The notes under the pieces: model-generated
What the model saw: the letters and a program-made list of their open reading frames with translations, nothing else
Database searches by the model: none
What the model was told of the DNA's origin: nothing
NCBI GenBank assembly: GCA_964012725.1
Contig: CAXGTL010000017.1
Span: forward strand, 1 to 24,078
Direction of reading: 5' to 3'
Source of the DNA: CAXGTL01 sp964012725
GTDB taxonomy: Archaea; Nanobdellota; Nanobdellia; Woesearchaeales; CAXGTL01
Length of the DNA: 24,078 bases
In this document: piece after piece, positions 14,543 to 22,398 of the stretch
How the letters are laid out: each line of letters starts with the position of its first letter
Position numbering within the stretch: position 1 is the first letter of the stretch
Position numbers and translations under genes: made by a program

Positions 14543-15775
14543 ATGAAATTTTTGCAGGGGGTATTAAAGGCAAATTTGCCTAAAAAATCAGTAAAATTAA
14601 CTGTAGGATCAGTTCTAGATAATATAAATTCTTTAATTAAAAAAAATAAAATAGAAGGAGAAGCAATCTTAGGTGGTTCATATGCTAAAAATACTCATTT
14701 AGAAAATTTTGATTGTGATATTTTTGTTAAATTTGATATGAAATATAAAGAAAAAAATTTATCAATAATGTTAGAAAAAATTCTTAAATCATTTAAACCT
14801 GAAAAAATTCATGGATCAAGAGATTATTTTAAATTTAAGAAAAAAGGTGTTCTTTTTGAAGTTGTTCCTGTATTAAATATTACTTCTCCATCAGATGCTC
14901 AAAATGTAACTGATGTTAGCCCTTTACATGTTGACTGGATTAATAGCCATGTTAAAAAGTTATCTGATGATATTAGGTTGTCAAAATTATTTTGTAAAGC
15001 TCAAGGAATTTATGGAGCAGAATCTTATATTAATGGATTTTCAGGATATATATTGGAAGTTTTGACAATTCATTATGGTGGATTTAAAAAATTATTAAAA
15101 GGAGTGACTGAATGGAGGCCTAAACAATGCATTGATGTTGAAAATTATTATCATTCTCGGCATGATATTTCTCGTCGATTAAATAAAGCAAAACTTCATA
15201 GTCCTTTAATTATTATTGATCCTGTTCAACCAAATAGAAATATTGCAGCATCTTTAAGTAATGAACAATTTTCTAAGTTTATTCTTTCTGCAAGATTATT
15301 TTTACACAATCCTAGTAAAAGTTTTTTCAAATCTAAAGAAATAAAATTAACTGAAATAAAAAAGAAAGCAAAACAACTTGATTGTACACTTATAATGCTT
15401 AATGTTGTTCCATTACAAAGTAAAAAAGATGTGGTTGGAAGTAAATTATTAAAAGCATATGATTTTGTAAAAACCCAATTAGAAAATAATGATTTTAATG
15501 TTTTGGATTCTGGTTGGTCATGGTCAAATAAAAGTTTTTTTTGGTATATGGTTTATCCAGATAAGTTGTCTAAATTTGAAAGGCATCCAGGACCTTTAGT
15601 TTATTCTGGGTGGCAGTTTTTAAAACCTTTTACTAAAAAATATCAAGATTTTATTATTGATAATTTTAGAATTTATGTTTTGAGAAAAAGGAAATTCTAT
15701 AAACTAAAAGATGTTGTTAATTTTATTCTAAAAGATGAATATTTAAAAGATAAAGTTAAGAAAATTAGGATTTAA
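14543..15775 (+). CDS. cca: Archaeal (class I) CCA-adding tRNA nucleotidyltransferase
   Basis: 410 residues, slightly shorter than the usual 430-450. The nucleotidyltransferase core is clear: GGSYAKNTHLENFDCDIFVKF (residues 44-64) holds the GS motif and the first two catalytic Asp, and the third acidic residue lies in VLFEVVPVLNI (about 110-120). NVTDVSPLHVDWINSHV and SYINGFSGYILEVLTIHYGGF are typical of the archaeal family. The enzyme adds CCA to tRNA 3' ends without a template. This matches the tRNA-Ala gene here, which ends at the discriminator A without CCA. The next gene downstream is the rRNA operon, with its own promoter about 20 nt later. Confidence 0.93.
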   Translation: MKFLQGVLKANLPKKSVKLTVGSVLDNINSLIKKNKIEGEAILGGSYAKNTHLENFDCDIFVKFDMKYKEKNLSIMLEKILKSFKPEKIHGSRDYFKFKKKGVLFEVVPVLNITSPSDAQNVTDVSPLHVDWINSHVKKLSDDIRLSKLFCKAQGIYGAESYINGFSGYILEVLTIHYGGFKKLLKGVTEWRPKQCIDVENYYHSRHDISRRLNKAKLHSPLIIIDPVQPNRNIAASLSNEQFSKFILSARLFLHNPSKSFFKSKEIKLTEIKKKAKQLDCTLIMLNVVPLQSKKDVVGSKLLKAYDFVKTQLENNDFNVLDSGWSWSNKSFFWYMVYPDKLSKFERHPGPLVYSGWQFLKPFTKKYQDFIIDNFRIYVLRKRKFYKLKDVVNFILKDEYLKDKVKKIRI

Positions 15776-15793
15776 AGAGTAAATATTCGATAC

Positions 15794-15804
15794 TTTTATA
15801 AATA
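15794..15804 (+). promoter_or_regulatory. Putative rRNA operon promoter (TATA box)
   Basis: TTTTATAAATA, 19 nt after the cca stop. It is the best TATA match upstream of the 16S gene and predicts a start near 15820-15830 and a 5' leader of about 235 nt. Confidence 0.5.
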
Positions 15805-15824
15805 ACCTATTTTTTCTATATATT

Positions 15825-16061
15825 ACTTTAAAAATCACCGCCTATTCTATATTTCGGATATACAAATTCCGAGACAACATATAGAAAAATTATAAACTAG
15901 CGAGAGCTATCCCATTCAAACTAGTTGCATTATGTTACTTAATCATAAGTTAAGTAATGAGTAAGAATAGATCTCCAAATTATTAAGAACAAAGTGTTCT
16001 TAACAATTCCTAATTAAAATAAAAATTGCGACCAAATAAACGATAAAGGATAGAAGTTAGA
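15825..16061 (+). other. Structured 5' leader of the pre-rRNA
   Basis: Contains several clear hairpins. CTATAT/ATATAG (around 15850-15885) encloses CGGA/TCCG. TTACTTAA/TTAAGTAA spans 15935-15957 with loop TCATAAG. TTAAGAACA/TGTTCTTAA spans 15983-16003 with loop AAG. The left arm of the 16S processing stem is at 15957-15972. No ORF of note. Confidence 0.65.
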
Positions 16062-17638
16062 ATTCCCGTTGATCCTGCGGGAGGCTGCTGCTATCAGGGT
16101 TCGATTTAACCATGCAAGTCAAGGGGTCCTTCGGGACACCGGCAGAATGCTCAGTAACACGTCAATAATCTAACCTTAGGTCTTGGATAACCTTGGTAAA
16201 CTGAGGCTAATATGAGATAGAAGAACAATTCTGGAACGAGGTTCTTTGAAAAGTAATGCCTAAGGATGAGTTGGCGGCTGATTAGGTTGATGGTGGGGTA
16301 AAGGCCCACCATGCCTACGATCAGTAGGGGCCTTGAGAGAGGGAGCCCCGAGAAGGGCACTTAGACACTTGCCCTAGCCCTACGGGGTGCAGCAGGTGCG
16401 AAACCTTTACAATGCACGAAAGTGTGATAAGGGAACCCTGAGTGCCTATACTTTGTATAGGCTTTTACTAAAGGTAAATACTTTAGTGAATAAGCGGTGG
16501 GTAAGACTGGTGCCAGCCGCCGCGGTAACACCAGCGCCGCTAGTGGGAGCCGCGTTTATTGGGCCTAAAGCGTCCGTAGCTGGATAAATAAATCTTTTGT
16601 GAAATTGTAAAGCTTAACTTTACAGCGTGCAGAAGACACTGTTTGTCTTGGAACCGGAAGGAGTCAGAGGTATGGAAAGGGGAGCGGTAAAATGCTATAA
16701 TCCTTTTTAGACCACCTGTGGCAAAGGCGTCTGACTAGTACGGGTTCGACAGTGAGGGACGAAAGCCAGGGGAGCGAACCGGATTAGATACGAGAAATCA
16801 TGTCTGATTTCTGGAGTTAGCTTTGTAAAAGATTCGTTAAATCTACTAAATTACGAGCGAAACAGAAGTTGCTATATGATGATTTACTCGCTAACTACCC
16901 GAGTAGTCCTGGCTGTAAACTCTGCGAGCAAGGTGTTGCACATTCCACGAGGATGTGCTGTGTCGAAGCGAAGGCGTTAAGCTCGCCGCCTGGGAAGTAC
17001 GGTCGCAAGGCTGAAACTTAAAGGAATTGGCGGGGGAGCGCCACCAGGGGTGCGGCGTGCGGTTTAATCTAATTCAACACAGAGAATCTCACCAGGGGCG
17101 ACGGCAGAATGAAAGTCAGGCTGAAGACCTTACTTGACAAGCCGAGAGGTAGTGCATGGCCGTCCTCAGCTCGTGCCGCGAGGTGTCCTCTTAAGTGAGG
17201 TAACGAGCAAGACCTGTATCTACAGTTGCTAACAAGTTCTTTAGAATGATTGAGCACACTGTAGAGACTGCCTTGGAAACAAGGAGGAAGGTGCAGGCTA
17301 CGACAGGTCTGTATGCTCCAAATCCACTGGGCTACACGCGCGCAGCAATGGTAGGGACAATGGGATACAACTCCGAAAGGAGAAGTTAAACCTCTAAACC
17401 CTACCCAAGTTCAGATTGAGGATTGTAATTCATCCTCATGACGATGGAATCCCTAGTAATTGGACATTATCAGTGTCCAGTGAATATGTCCCCGCTCCTT
17501 GCACACACTGCCCGTCAAATCAACCGAGCAGGGTTTTGATGAGGCTTAGTCATTAGATTGAGTCGAATCTAAGCTCAGTGAGGTGGGTTAAGTCGTCACA
17601 AGGTATCCGTAGGGGAACCTGCGGATGGATCACCTCCT
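16062..17638 (+). rRNA. rrs: 16S ribosomal RNA, interrupted by a 107-nt intron
   Basis: The 5' end (ATTCCCGTTGATCCTGCGGG), GTGCCAGCCGCCGCGGTAAC at 16510, AAACTTAAAGGAATTGGCGG near 17015, and the 3' end GGATCACCTCCT with the anti-Shine-Dalgarno all match archaeal 16S. The gene spans about 1577 nt. Removing the insert at 16790-16896 leaves about 1470 nt, a normal archaeal length, and restores ATTAGATACCCGAGTAGTCC. Ends are placed by similarity, within a few bases. The many deviations from common archaeal sequence (for example GGGGGAGCGCC) fit a divergent DPANN-like lineage. Confidence 0.97.
16790..16896 (+). other. 107-nt archaeal BHB intron in 16S rRNA
   Basis: The universal GATTAGATACCC is split. 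The boundary folds into a textbook bulge-helix-bulge: central 4-bp helix TTAG (16784-16787) with CTAA (16891-16894), 3-nt bulges ATA (16788-16790) and CTA (16895-16897), and an inner helix CGAG (16791-16794) with CTCG (16887-16890), which continues AAAT/ATTT past one bulged A. Cutting after the second base of each bulge and ligating gives GGATTAGAT-ACCCGAG. The insertion lies after E. coli position 793. The interior has a hairpin AGAAATC/GATTTCT and no ORF. Expected processing is by the tRNA splicing endonuclease and RtcB ligase. Confidence 0.93.
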
Positions 17639-17747
17639 TTTATTTTTATATTTATTTTATAGAAATAATTCAATCTATTCTTACTCATATTTTTTCATAA
17701 ATTTATTATGGGCCTGTAGTTCAGTCTGGTAGAATATCGCCCTTGCA

Positions 17748-17769
17748 TTTTAGTTATTTATAACAAGAA
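17748..17769 (+). other. tRNA-Ala intron 1 (22 nt, canonical position 37/38)
   Basis: Central BHB helix CTTG (17742-17745) with CAAG (17764-17767), bulges CAT and AAA of 3 nt each. Cutting after the second base of each bulge leaves the 7-nt anticodon loop CTTGCAA. Confidence 0.92.
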
Positions 17770-17791
17770 AGGCGGGGGTCTCGGGTTCAAA

Positions 17792-17821
17792 ATGCTTGAA
17801 CTTTATTGTTTGGCTTGAATT
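17792..17821 (+). other. tRNA-Ala intron 2 (30 nt, in the T-loop between positions 59 and 60)
   Basis: The T-loop between TCGGG and CCCGA is 37 nt long. TTCA (17786-17789) pairs with TGAA (17816-17819). The bulges are AAA and TTT, although A58 can also pair. The intron body folds as GCT-(T)-GAAC with GTTT-GGC around TTTATT. Removing 30 nt restores TTCAAAT, giving the classic GGGTTCAAATCCC T-arm. Confidence 0.9.
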
Positions 17822-17835
17822 TCCCGACGGGTCCA

Positions 17836-17965
17836 TTTATTATTATTAACATTTTTAAATTTATTTAATGCAGTTCAAAATCATGAGATTTTGGATCAAG
17901 GGTTGAAACTTTTATTTTTCACTAATATCATGTTGATGAAACCATGCATAGACAAGATCACATTT
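17836..17965 (+). other. Spacer between tRNA-Ala and 23S rRNA
   Basis: 130 nt, AT-rich. It contains a small hairpin CAAAATC/GATTTTG (17877-17894, loop ATGA) and the left arm of the 23S processing stem (17939-17962). No gene seen. Confidence 0.7.
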
Positions 17966-20930
17966 TAGGCTAAATGATATCAGGTGGATGACTTGGCTCA
18001 ATATGTTGATGAAGGGCGTGGCTAACTACGATATGCTCTGGCAAGTGGTATGCACACTTTGAACCAGAGATTCCCGAATCTGACATCAGCTTGAAACCGT
18101 TAAGGTTGAGTAACTCAGGGAATTGAAACATCTTAGTACCTGAAGGAAAAGAAATCAATTGAGATGCTGTGAGTAAGAGCGACTGAAAACAGCACAATGC
18201 AAACTGAATTCTTTATGGAAACATAAAGAAGATGTGGTGTTATAAGACTACTTTTTATCCTAGCTAGGGAACTTGAAATCTTCTGGAAAGAAGTACCTTA
18301 GAAGGTGATAGTCCTGTAAAGATAACTTAGTGGATTTTAGTAGTATCTTGAGTAGTGTTTTTTGGATTTGAAGCACGAATTTAGGAGGCATTAATTTCTA
18401 ACATTAAATACATTTTGAGTCCGATAGCGTACTAGTACTGTGAAGGAAAGTTGAAAAGAACCTTTAATAGGGAGTTCAAAGATCCTGAAACCTGATAGCT
18501 ATGGTGGGATAGTGCTCTTTGGAGTTCTATCGTGCGTTTCGAATAACGTGCCAGGGAGTTTATCTAAGTAGCGAGAATAATCTTTAATAGAGTATTCGTA
18601 GGGAAACCGAATTTTCGCAGCTTGCAATGAGAAAGGTATTAACGTGCCTAAGTTATTTGGATATGACCCGAAGCCGAGCGATCTAACCCTGGGTAAGGTG
18701 AAGCAAGGATTAAACCTTGTGGAGGCCTGAAGAGGTGCTGCGGACATGCGTTCTTCTAACCTGGGGCTAGGGGTGAAAAGCCAATCGAGCTCGGTGATAG
18801 CTGGTTCCTATCAAGTTTGACCGTAGTCAAGTCTCGAATGAAGTAACTATGAATGTAGAGATACGGATTAAGAATTTAGGCGTCGAAAGATGTCGGTTTT
18901 TTGTCCAACTCCGAATTTTATAGTACTAAAGATTTCGGGAAACGGTGGTCAGGGGTAAGCTCTGATCACGCGAGGGGAACAACCCAAACTACAGTTAAGG
19001 TCCCAAAATATCAACTAAGTGTTAAAGGGTGAAGAATGTTTATGCCCTAAGACAGCGAGGAGGTTGGCTTAGAAGCAGCCATCCTATAATAAGTGCGTAA
19101 CAGCTTACTCGTCAAGGTTATAGGCTTTGAAAATGGACAGGGCTAAGTTGATTACCGATACTGTAGGGTTCTGAAAAGAAATCAATAGATAGGTGTTTTG
19201 TTAGGGTAGAAGTATTTCTGTGAAGAGATATGGACCTGATAAAAATAAAAATCCTGGCGGTAGTAAGATCTTAGCAGAGTGAGAATCTCTGTCACCGGAA
19301 GGGCAAGGGTTCCTTGACAATGTAGATCAGTCAAGGGTTAGTCGATCCTAACCAATAATCTAGCAGATTTTTTGGGAAAGGGAAACAGGTTAATATTCCT
19401 GTACCACTATAATATGTGCGGTGACGCAAGTTTATTTTTTGACTCTTTTAGCTAAGCTAACACAAATTATCTTTTGTGTCAACCAAAATAAATCAAAGGA
19501 GTATTATAATGATGAGAATTTGATTAAATTTGGGATGAGTAGATCTTATGATTTATTTAGCTAATGCTTAGAGACCTTGAAAAAGAAAATAAAAAAAATT
19601 TATAGTGTTCGTACCCAGAACCAACACAGGTGCCCCTGGGTGAGAAGCCTAAGGTGTGAAGGTTTAATCTAGTTGAGGGAATTCGGCAAATTAGCCCTGT
19701 AACTTCGGTTTAAGGGGTCCCTACGTTAGTTGTCATATGATTGCTATTGTAGGGTGCAATTACAAGGGAGGTCCGACTGTTTAACAAAAACTTAACCAAC
19801 TGCTAGCCTGTAAAGGTGCGTACAGTTGGTGACGTCTGCCCAGTGCCAGTACTTTAAAGCCTTTTTCAAGGGGCCTAAGAGCTGGTAAACGGCGGGGGTA
19901 ACTATAACTCTCTTAAGGTAGCGAAATGCCTTGCCGTTTTAATGACGGCCTGCATGAATGGCGTAACGAGATCTCCACTGTCCCCAACTAGAAACCACTG
20001 AACTCTCTTTCCTAGTGCAAAGGCTAGGGATCTCCAGTGGGAAGTGAAGACCCCGTGAAACTTTACTGTAGCTTATGATTGTAGCATGAATTTTGTTGTG
20101 CAGTGTAAGTGGGAGTTGTTATGTTGCGGTCGCCAGATCGTGAATAGACGTCAATGAAACACCACTCTTCAAAATTCGTGTTGCTTACTTTTTTTCGGAA
20201 AAGGACAGTTATAGGTAGACAGTTTAGCTGGGGTGGCATCCTGTTGAAAATGTATCAACAGGGCCCAATGGTTGACTCAATCGGGTCAGAAATCCGATGT
20301 AGAGTGTAAGAGCAAAAGTCAGCCTGATTGGAATTTTAATAATATGAATTCCAAAAACGAAAGTTTGGTCTAGCGAACCTCAGTACTTCATTAATGGGAG
20401 TCTGAGATGACTGAAAAGTTACTCCGGGGATAACAGAGTTGTCGCGCCCGAGAGCTCCTATTAGCTCTAGGCGACAAATAATTTTTTTCAGTTCGTTCGG
20501 TTTGAACTTCCTGCATTAGTTTAATGTTTTAGAGTTAAGAGTAAATCGACGGCGCGGCTTGCTACATCGATGTCGGCTCTTCCTAACCTGGACGTGCACA
20601 AGCGTCCAAGGGTGGGGGTGTTCACCCATCAAAAGGGATCGTGAGCTGGGTTCAGAACGCTGTGAGGCAGTTTGTATATTATCTACTGGAGATGTTCAAT
20701 GTCTGAAAGGAAGGGAGCCATAGTACGAGAGGAACTGGCTCTCGACGCCACTGGTCTATCAGTTATCTGATAAGGTATGCTGAGCAGCTACGCGTTAAGG
20801 GATAAGTGCTGAATGCATCTAAGCACGAAGTCTGCCTTGAAAAGAGACATTGTAGAACTCTCTTAAAACAGGAGTTTGATGGGACTGGGGTGTAAGTTTC
20901 AAGCTTCGGCGAGTTATTTAGCCCGCAGTT
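17966..20930 (+). rRNA. rrl: 23S ribosomal RNA, interrupted by an about 85-nt intron
   Basis: Ends are approximate and set by helix 1. Landmarks in order: GGTGGATGACTTGGCTC near the 5' end, CCGATAGCGTACTAGTACTG at about 18420, CGTAACAGCTTACTCGTCAAG at 19096, helix 69 ACTATAACTCTCTTAAGG at about 19901, GACCCCGTGAAACTTTACTG at about 20049, GGGGATAACAGAG at 20426, GATGTCGGCTC at about 20569, and the sarcin-ricin loop AGTACGAGAGGAAC at about 20722. The span is about 2965 nt, about 2880 after intron removal. No other insertion was noticed when walking through the conserved blocks, but small ones in variable helices could be missed. No 5S gene follows within the window. Confidence 0.96.
20461..20545 (+). 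other. About 85-nt intron in 23S rRNA near E. coli position 2479/2480
   Basis: The conserved run between GCGCCCGAGAGCTCCTA and TCGACGGCGCGG is interrupted. Joining the flanks gives CTCCTATCGACGGCG, the expected continuation (E. coli TTCATATCGACGGCG). The boundaries fold as a somewhat relaxed BHB: inner helix TAGCTCTA (20462-20469) with TAGAGTTA (20530-20537), outer/central helix GCTC (20454-20457) with GAGT (20539-20542), one C-A mismatch between them, and bulges TAT and AAA. The exact cut may shift by one base. The interior has an AGTTC/GAACT hairpin and no ORF. Confidence 0.88.
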
Positions 20931-20970
20931 TCCAATTGTTCATACTTTAATTGTGATCTTGTCTATGCAT

Positions 20971-20990
20971 GGTTTTTTCTCTTTTTTTCA
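20971..20990 (+). terminator. T-rich terminator of the rRNA operon
   Basis: GGTTTTTTCTCTTTTTTTCA directly after the 23S processing stem; two oligo-T tracts in the archaeal style. Confidence 0.55.
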
Positions 20991-21130
20991 ATATTTTAAA
21001 AAAGATATAAATCATTAATCTAATAGTGAAAACTTTATTAAAAAATATTAAATTACATTTTGAATTTTTTTTAATTAATTCTTTTTTATAATCAAAACAT
21101 TTATAATTAAGTAATAGTATATTCTAATTT
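20991..21130. other. AT-rich spacer after the rRNA operon
   Basis: No RNA gene (including 5S rRNA) or ORF was recognised. It holds further T tracts and the promoter of the next gene at 21094-21108. Confidence 0.6.
21094..21108 (+). promoter_or_regulatory. TATA-box promoter of the PD-(D/E)XK-like gene
   Basis: AAAACATTTATAATT; its ACATTT begins 34 nt before the ATG at 21131. Confidence 0.65.
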
Positions 21131-21616
21131 ATGACATTGGGAGTAAACAATCTTGCAGAACAAAAGTATAAACAATGGTTAGATAAACATAATATACCTT
21201 ATTGGTATATACAACAAGATTTAGATACTTTTTCATCAGTATTAAAAAAATATATGACAAAAAGGCCTGATTTTTTAGTTCTTATTCCTAATTTTGGTTT
21301 TATTATAGTTGACGTTAAAGATAAGGAACCTGCAGTAAAATATGAAAAATTCTTTATTAATGCTGAAGAAGTTGAAAAGTATGTTAATTTACAAAGGATT
21401 TTTAATTTACAATCATGGTATGTGATTTCTAGTGAAAAGTACCATTTTAGGACTTGGTTTTGGATACCAATTGTTAATATTCTAAAGGGAGGATTTATAT
21501 TCGAACCCAAAGATAATAAAGATAAATGTTATTCAATTCCAATTTCAGAATTTATACAGGTTTCTGAAGATGATTCTTTAGAAAGGGTCTTTTCTAAACT
21601 TTTGACTTTAAAATAA
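21131..21616 (+). CDS. Putative PD-(D/E)XK superfamily nuclease
   Basis: 161 residues. The pattern fits a minimal PD-(D/E)XK core: a first helix with E10 (NLAEQKYKQWLDKHNIPYWY), then RPDFLV (P46-D47), a beta hairpin (LIPNFGFIIV) and D61-V62-K63 (VDVKDK), i.e. PD-x13-DxK. A following beta strand and helix (NLQSWYVISSEKYHFRTWFWIP) complete a plausible fold. Members include archaeal Holliday-junction resolvases, restriction enzymes and RNA-related nucleases. Nothing in the sequence identifies the substrate, and the protein lacks an added recognition domain. It has its own leaderless promoter and is 52 nt upstream of the pseudouridine synthase gene. Family assignment is from motif reading only. 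Confidence 0.6.
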   Translation: MTLGVNNLAEQKYKQWLDKHNIPYWYIQQDLDTFSSVLKKYMTKRPDFLVLIPNFGFIIVDVKDKEPAVKYEKFFINAEEVEKYVNLQRIFNLQSWYVISSEKYHFRTWFWIPIVNILKGGFIFEPKDNKDKCYSIPISEFIQVSEDDSLERVFSKLLTLK

Positions 21617-21631
21617 AGTTAAAGTTTTATA

Positions 21632-21643
21632 CAAACCTTTATA
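21632..21643 (+). promoter_or_regulatory. TATA-box promoter of the RsuA-like gene
   Basis: AAACCTTTATAA; its ACCTTT begins 35 nt before the ATG at 21669. Confidence 0.6.
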
Positions 21644-21668
21644 ATTAATCAAATAAATTCTAATATTT

Positions 21669-22367
21669 ATGTTACAAAGAGTACAAAAAATAATCTCAAA
21701 TGCTGGACTTTGTTCTAGGCGTAAGGCTGAGGAATTAATTGAAAAAGGTCGTGTTATGGTTAATAATAAAAAGATTACAATTGGTGATAAAGCAGACCTT
21801 GATAAAGATAATATTTTTGTTAATGGTGAAAAATTAAATTTTGATAAAAAAAAATATATTGCTTTTTATAAACCCAAATTTGTATTAACAACTTTATACG
21901 ACCCTGGTCAAAAACCAATAATTCTAAAATATTTGTTGGGTGTTGGTAAAAGGATTTTTCCGGTTGGAAGGTTAGATTATAATTCTGAAGGTTTACTACT
22001 TTTAACAAATGATGGTGATTTTTCTAATCTTGTTATGCATCCTAGGTATGAGGTTTTAAAAGTTTACCATGTTACTTTAGAAAGAAGAGTAAAACCAGGA
22101 GATCTTGAACCTTTGAATACTAAAATTAAACTAAAAGATGGTTATGCTAAGGTTGATGGTTTTAAAATTCTTGAAAAAAACCTTATTGAAGTTAGAATTC
22201 ATGAAGGTAGAAACAAAATTGTTAAAAGAATTTTTAAGAAATTAGGTTTTTATGTTAAACGTTTGAAAAGAGTGCAAATTGGTATTGTGAAATTAGACAA
22301 TCTTAAGCCTGGGAAATGGAGACATTTAACTAAGAAAGAGATTGATTGGGTTTTTAAGAATAAATAA
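21669..22367 (+). CDS. RsuA/RluB/RluE/RluF-family rRNA pseudouridine synthase
   Basis: 232 residues. An N-terminal S4 RNA-binding domain (residues 1-55, with RVQKIISNAGLCSRRKAEELIEKGRV and a later IFVNG) is followed by the catalytic core with GRLDYNSEGLLLLTNDG (residues 100-116), in which D103 is the catalytic Asp. YEVLKVYHVTL and IHEGRNKIVKRIF are the further family motifs (K-x-Y, EGxxxQVRR-like). Such enzymes convert specific uridines in 16S or 23S rRNA to pseudouridine. The family is mainly bacterial; archaea normally use H/ACA RNPs, so this gene suggests transfer from bacteria, although its base composition already matches its neighbours. The exact target (RsuA, RluB or RluE type) cannot be assigned. 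Confidence 0.93.
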   Translation: MLQRVQKIISNAGLCSRRKAEELIEKGRVMVNNKKITIGDKADLDKDNIFVNGEKLNFDKKKYIAFYKPKFVLTTLYDPGQKPIILKYLLGVGKRIFPVGRLDYNSEGLLLLTNDGDFSNLVMHPRYEVLKVYHVTLERRVKPGDLEPLNTKIKLKDGYAKVDGFKILEKNLIEVRIHEGRNKIVKRIFKKLGFYVKRLKRVQIGIVKLDNLKPGKWRHLTKKEIDWVFKNK

Positions 22368-22398
22368 ATCTTTTTTATTAAATTATATTTGTTGTGTT

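Larger units (their letters stand above)
15957..17688 (+). other. 16S rRNA processing stem (arms 15957-15972 and 17673-17688)
   Basis: ATGAGTAAGAATAGAT is the exact reverse complement of 17673-17688, a 16-bp perfect helix that brackets the 16S gene. After a short asymmetric internal loop it continues with AATTATT/AATAATT. The paired-flank layout is the usual pre-16S processing structure. No canonical 3-nt/4-bp/3-nt bulge-helix-bulge is seen in it. Confidence 0.75.
17710..17835 (+). tRNA. trnA: tRNA-Ala (anticodon UGC) with two introns, no encoded CCA
   Basis: It lies in the archaeal-typical position between 16S and 23S. Acceptor GGGCCTG (17710-17716) pairs with CGGGTCC (17828-17834), including the G3:U70 wobble that marks alanine tRNA. 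The D-stem is GTTC/GAAT with GG in its loop. The anticodon stem is TCGCC (17737-17741) with GGCGG (17771-17775), loop CTTGCA-A with anticodon TGC at 17744-17746. The T-stem is TCGGG (17781-17785) with CCCGA (17823-17827). The discriminator is A (17835), followed by TTTATT, so CCA must be added by the Cca enzyme encoded upstream. Without the two introns (22 and 30 nt) the tRNA is 74 nt and every arm has standard size. Confidence 0.95.
17939..20975 (+). other. 23S rRNA processing stem (arms 17939-17962 and 20952-20975)
   Basis: The 24-nt left arm (beginning AAACCATGCATAGAC) is the perfect reverse complement of the right arm (ending GTCTATGCATGGTTT). It encloses the 23S gene just outside its terminal helix 1 (GGCTAAAT 17968-17975 with ATTTAGCC 20916-20923). 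The helix is uninterrupted, with no BHB bulges. Confidence 0.85.

Noticed and set aside
16151..18747. Open frames inside the 16S and 23S genes (16151-16360, 16387-16587, 17069-17257, 17970-18197, 18499-18747)
   Set aside because: They lie within conserved rRNA sequence and have no protein-like features; chance frames in the more GC-rich rRNA.
20991..21130. Possible 5S rRNA after 23S
   Set aside because: The sequence is almost pure A/T with no 5S-like helices; 5S is presumably elsewhere.
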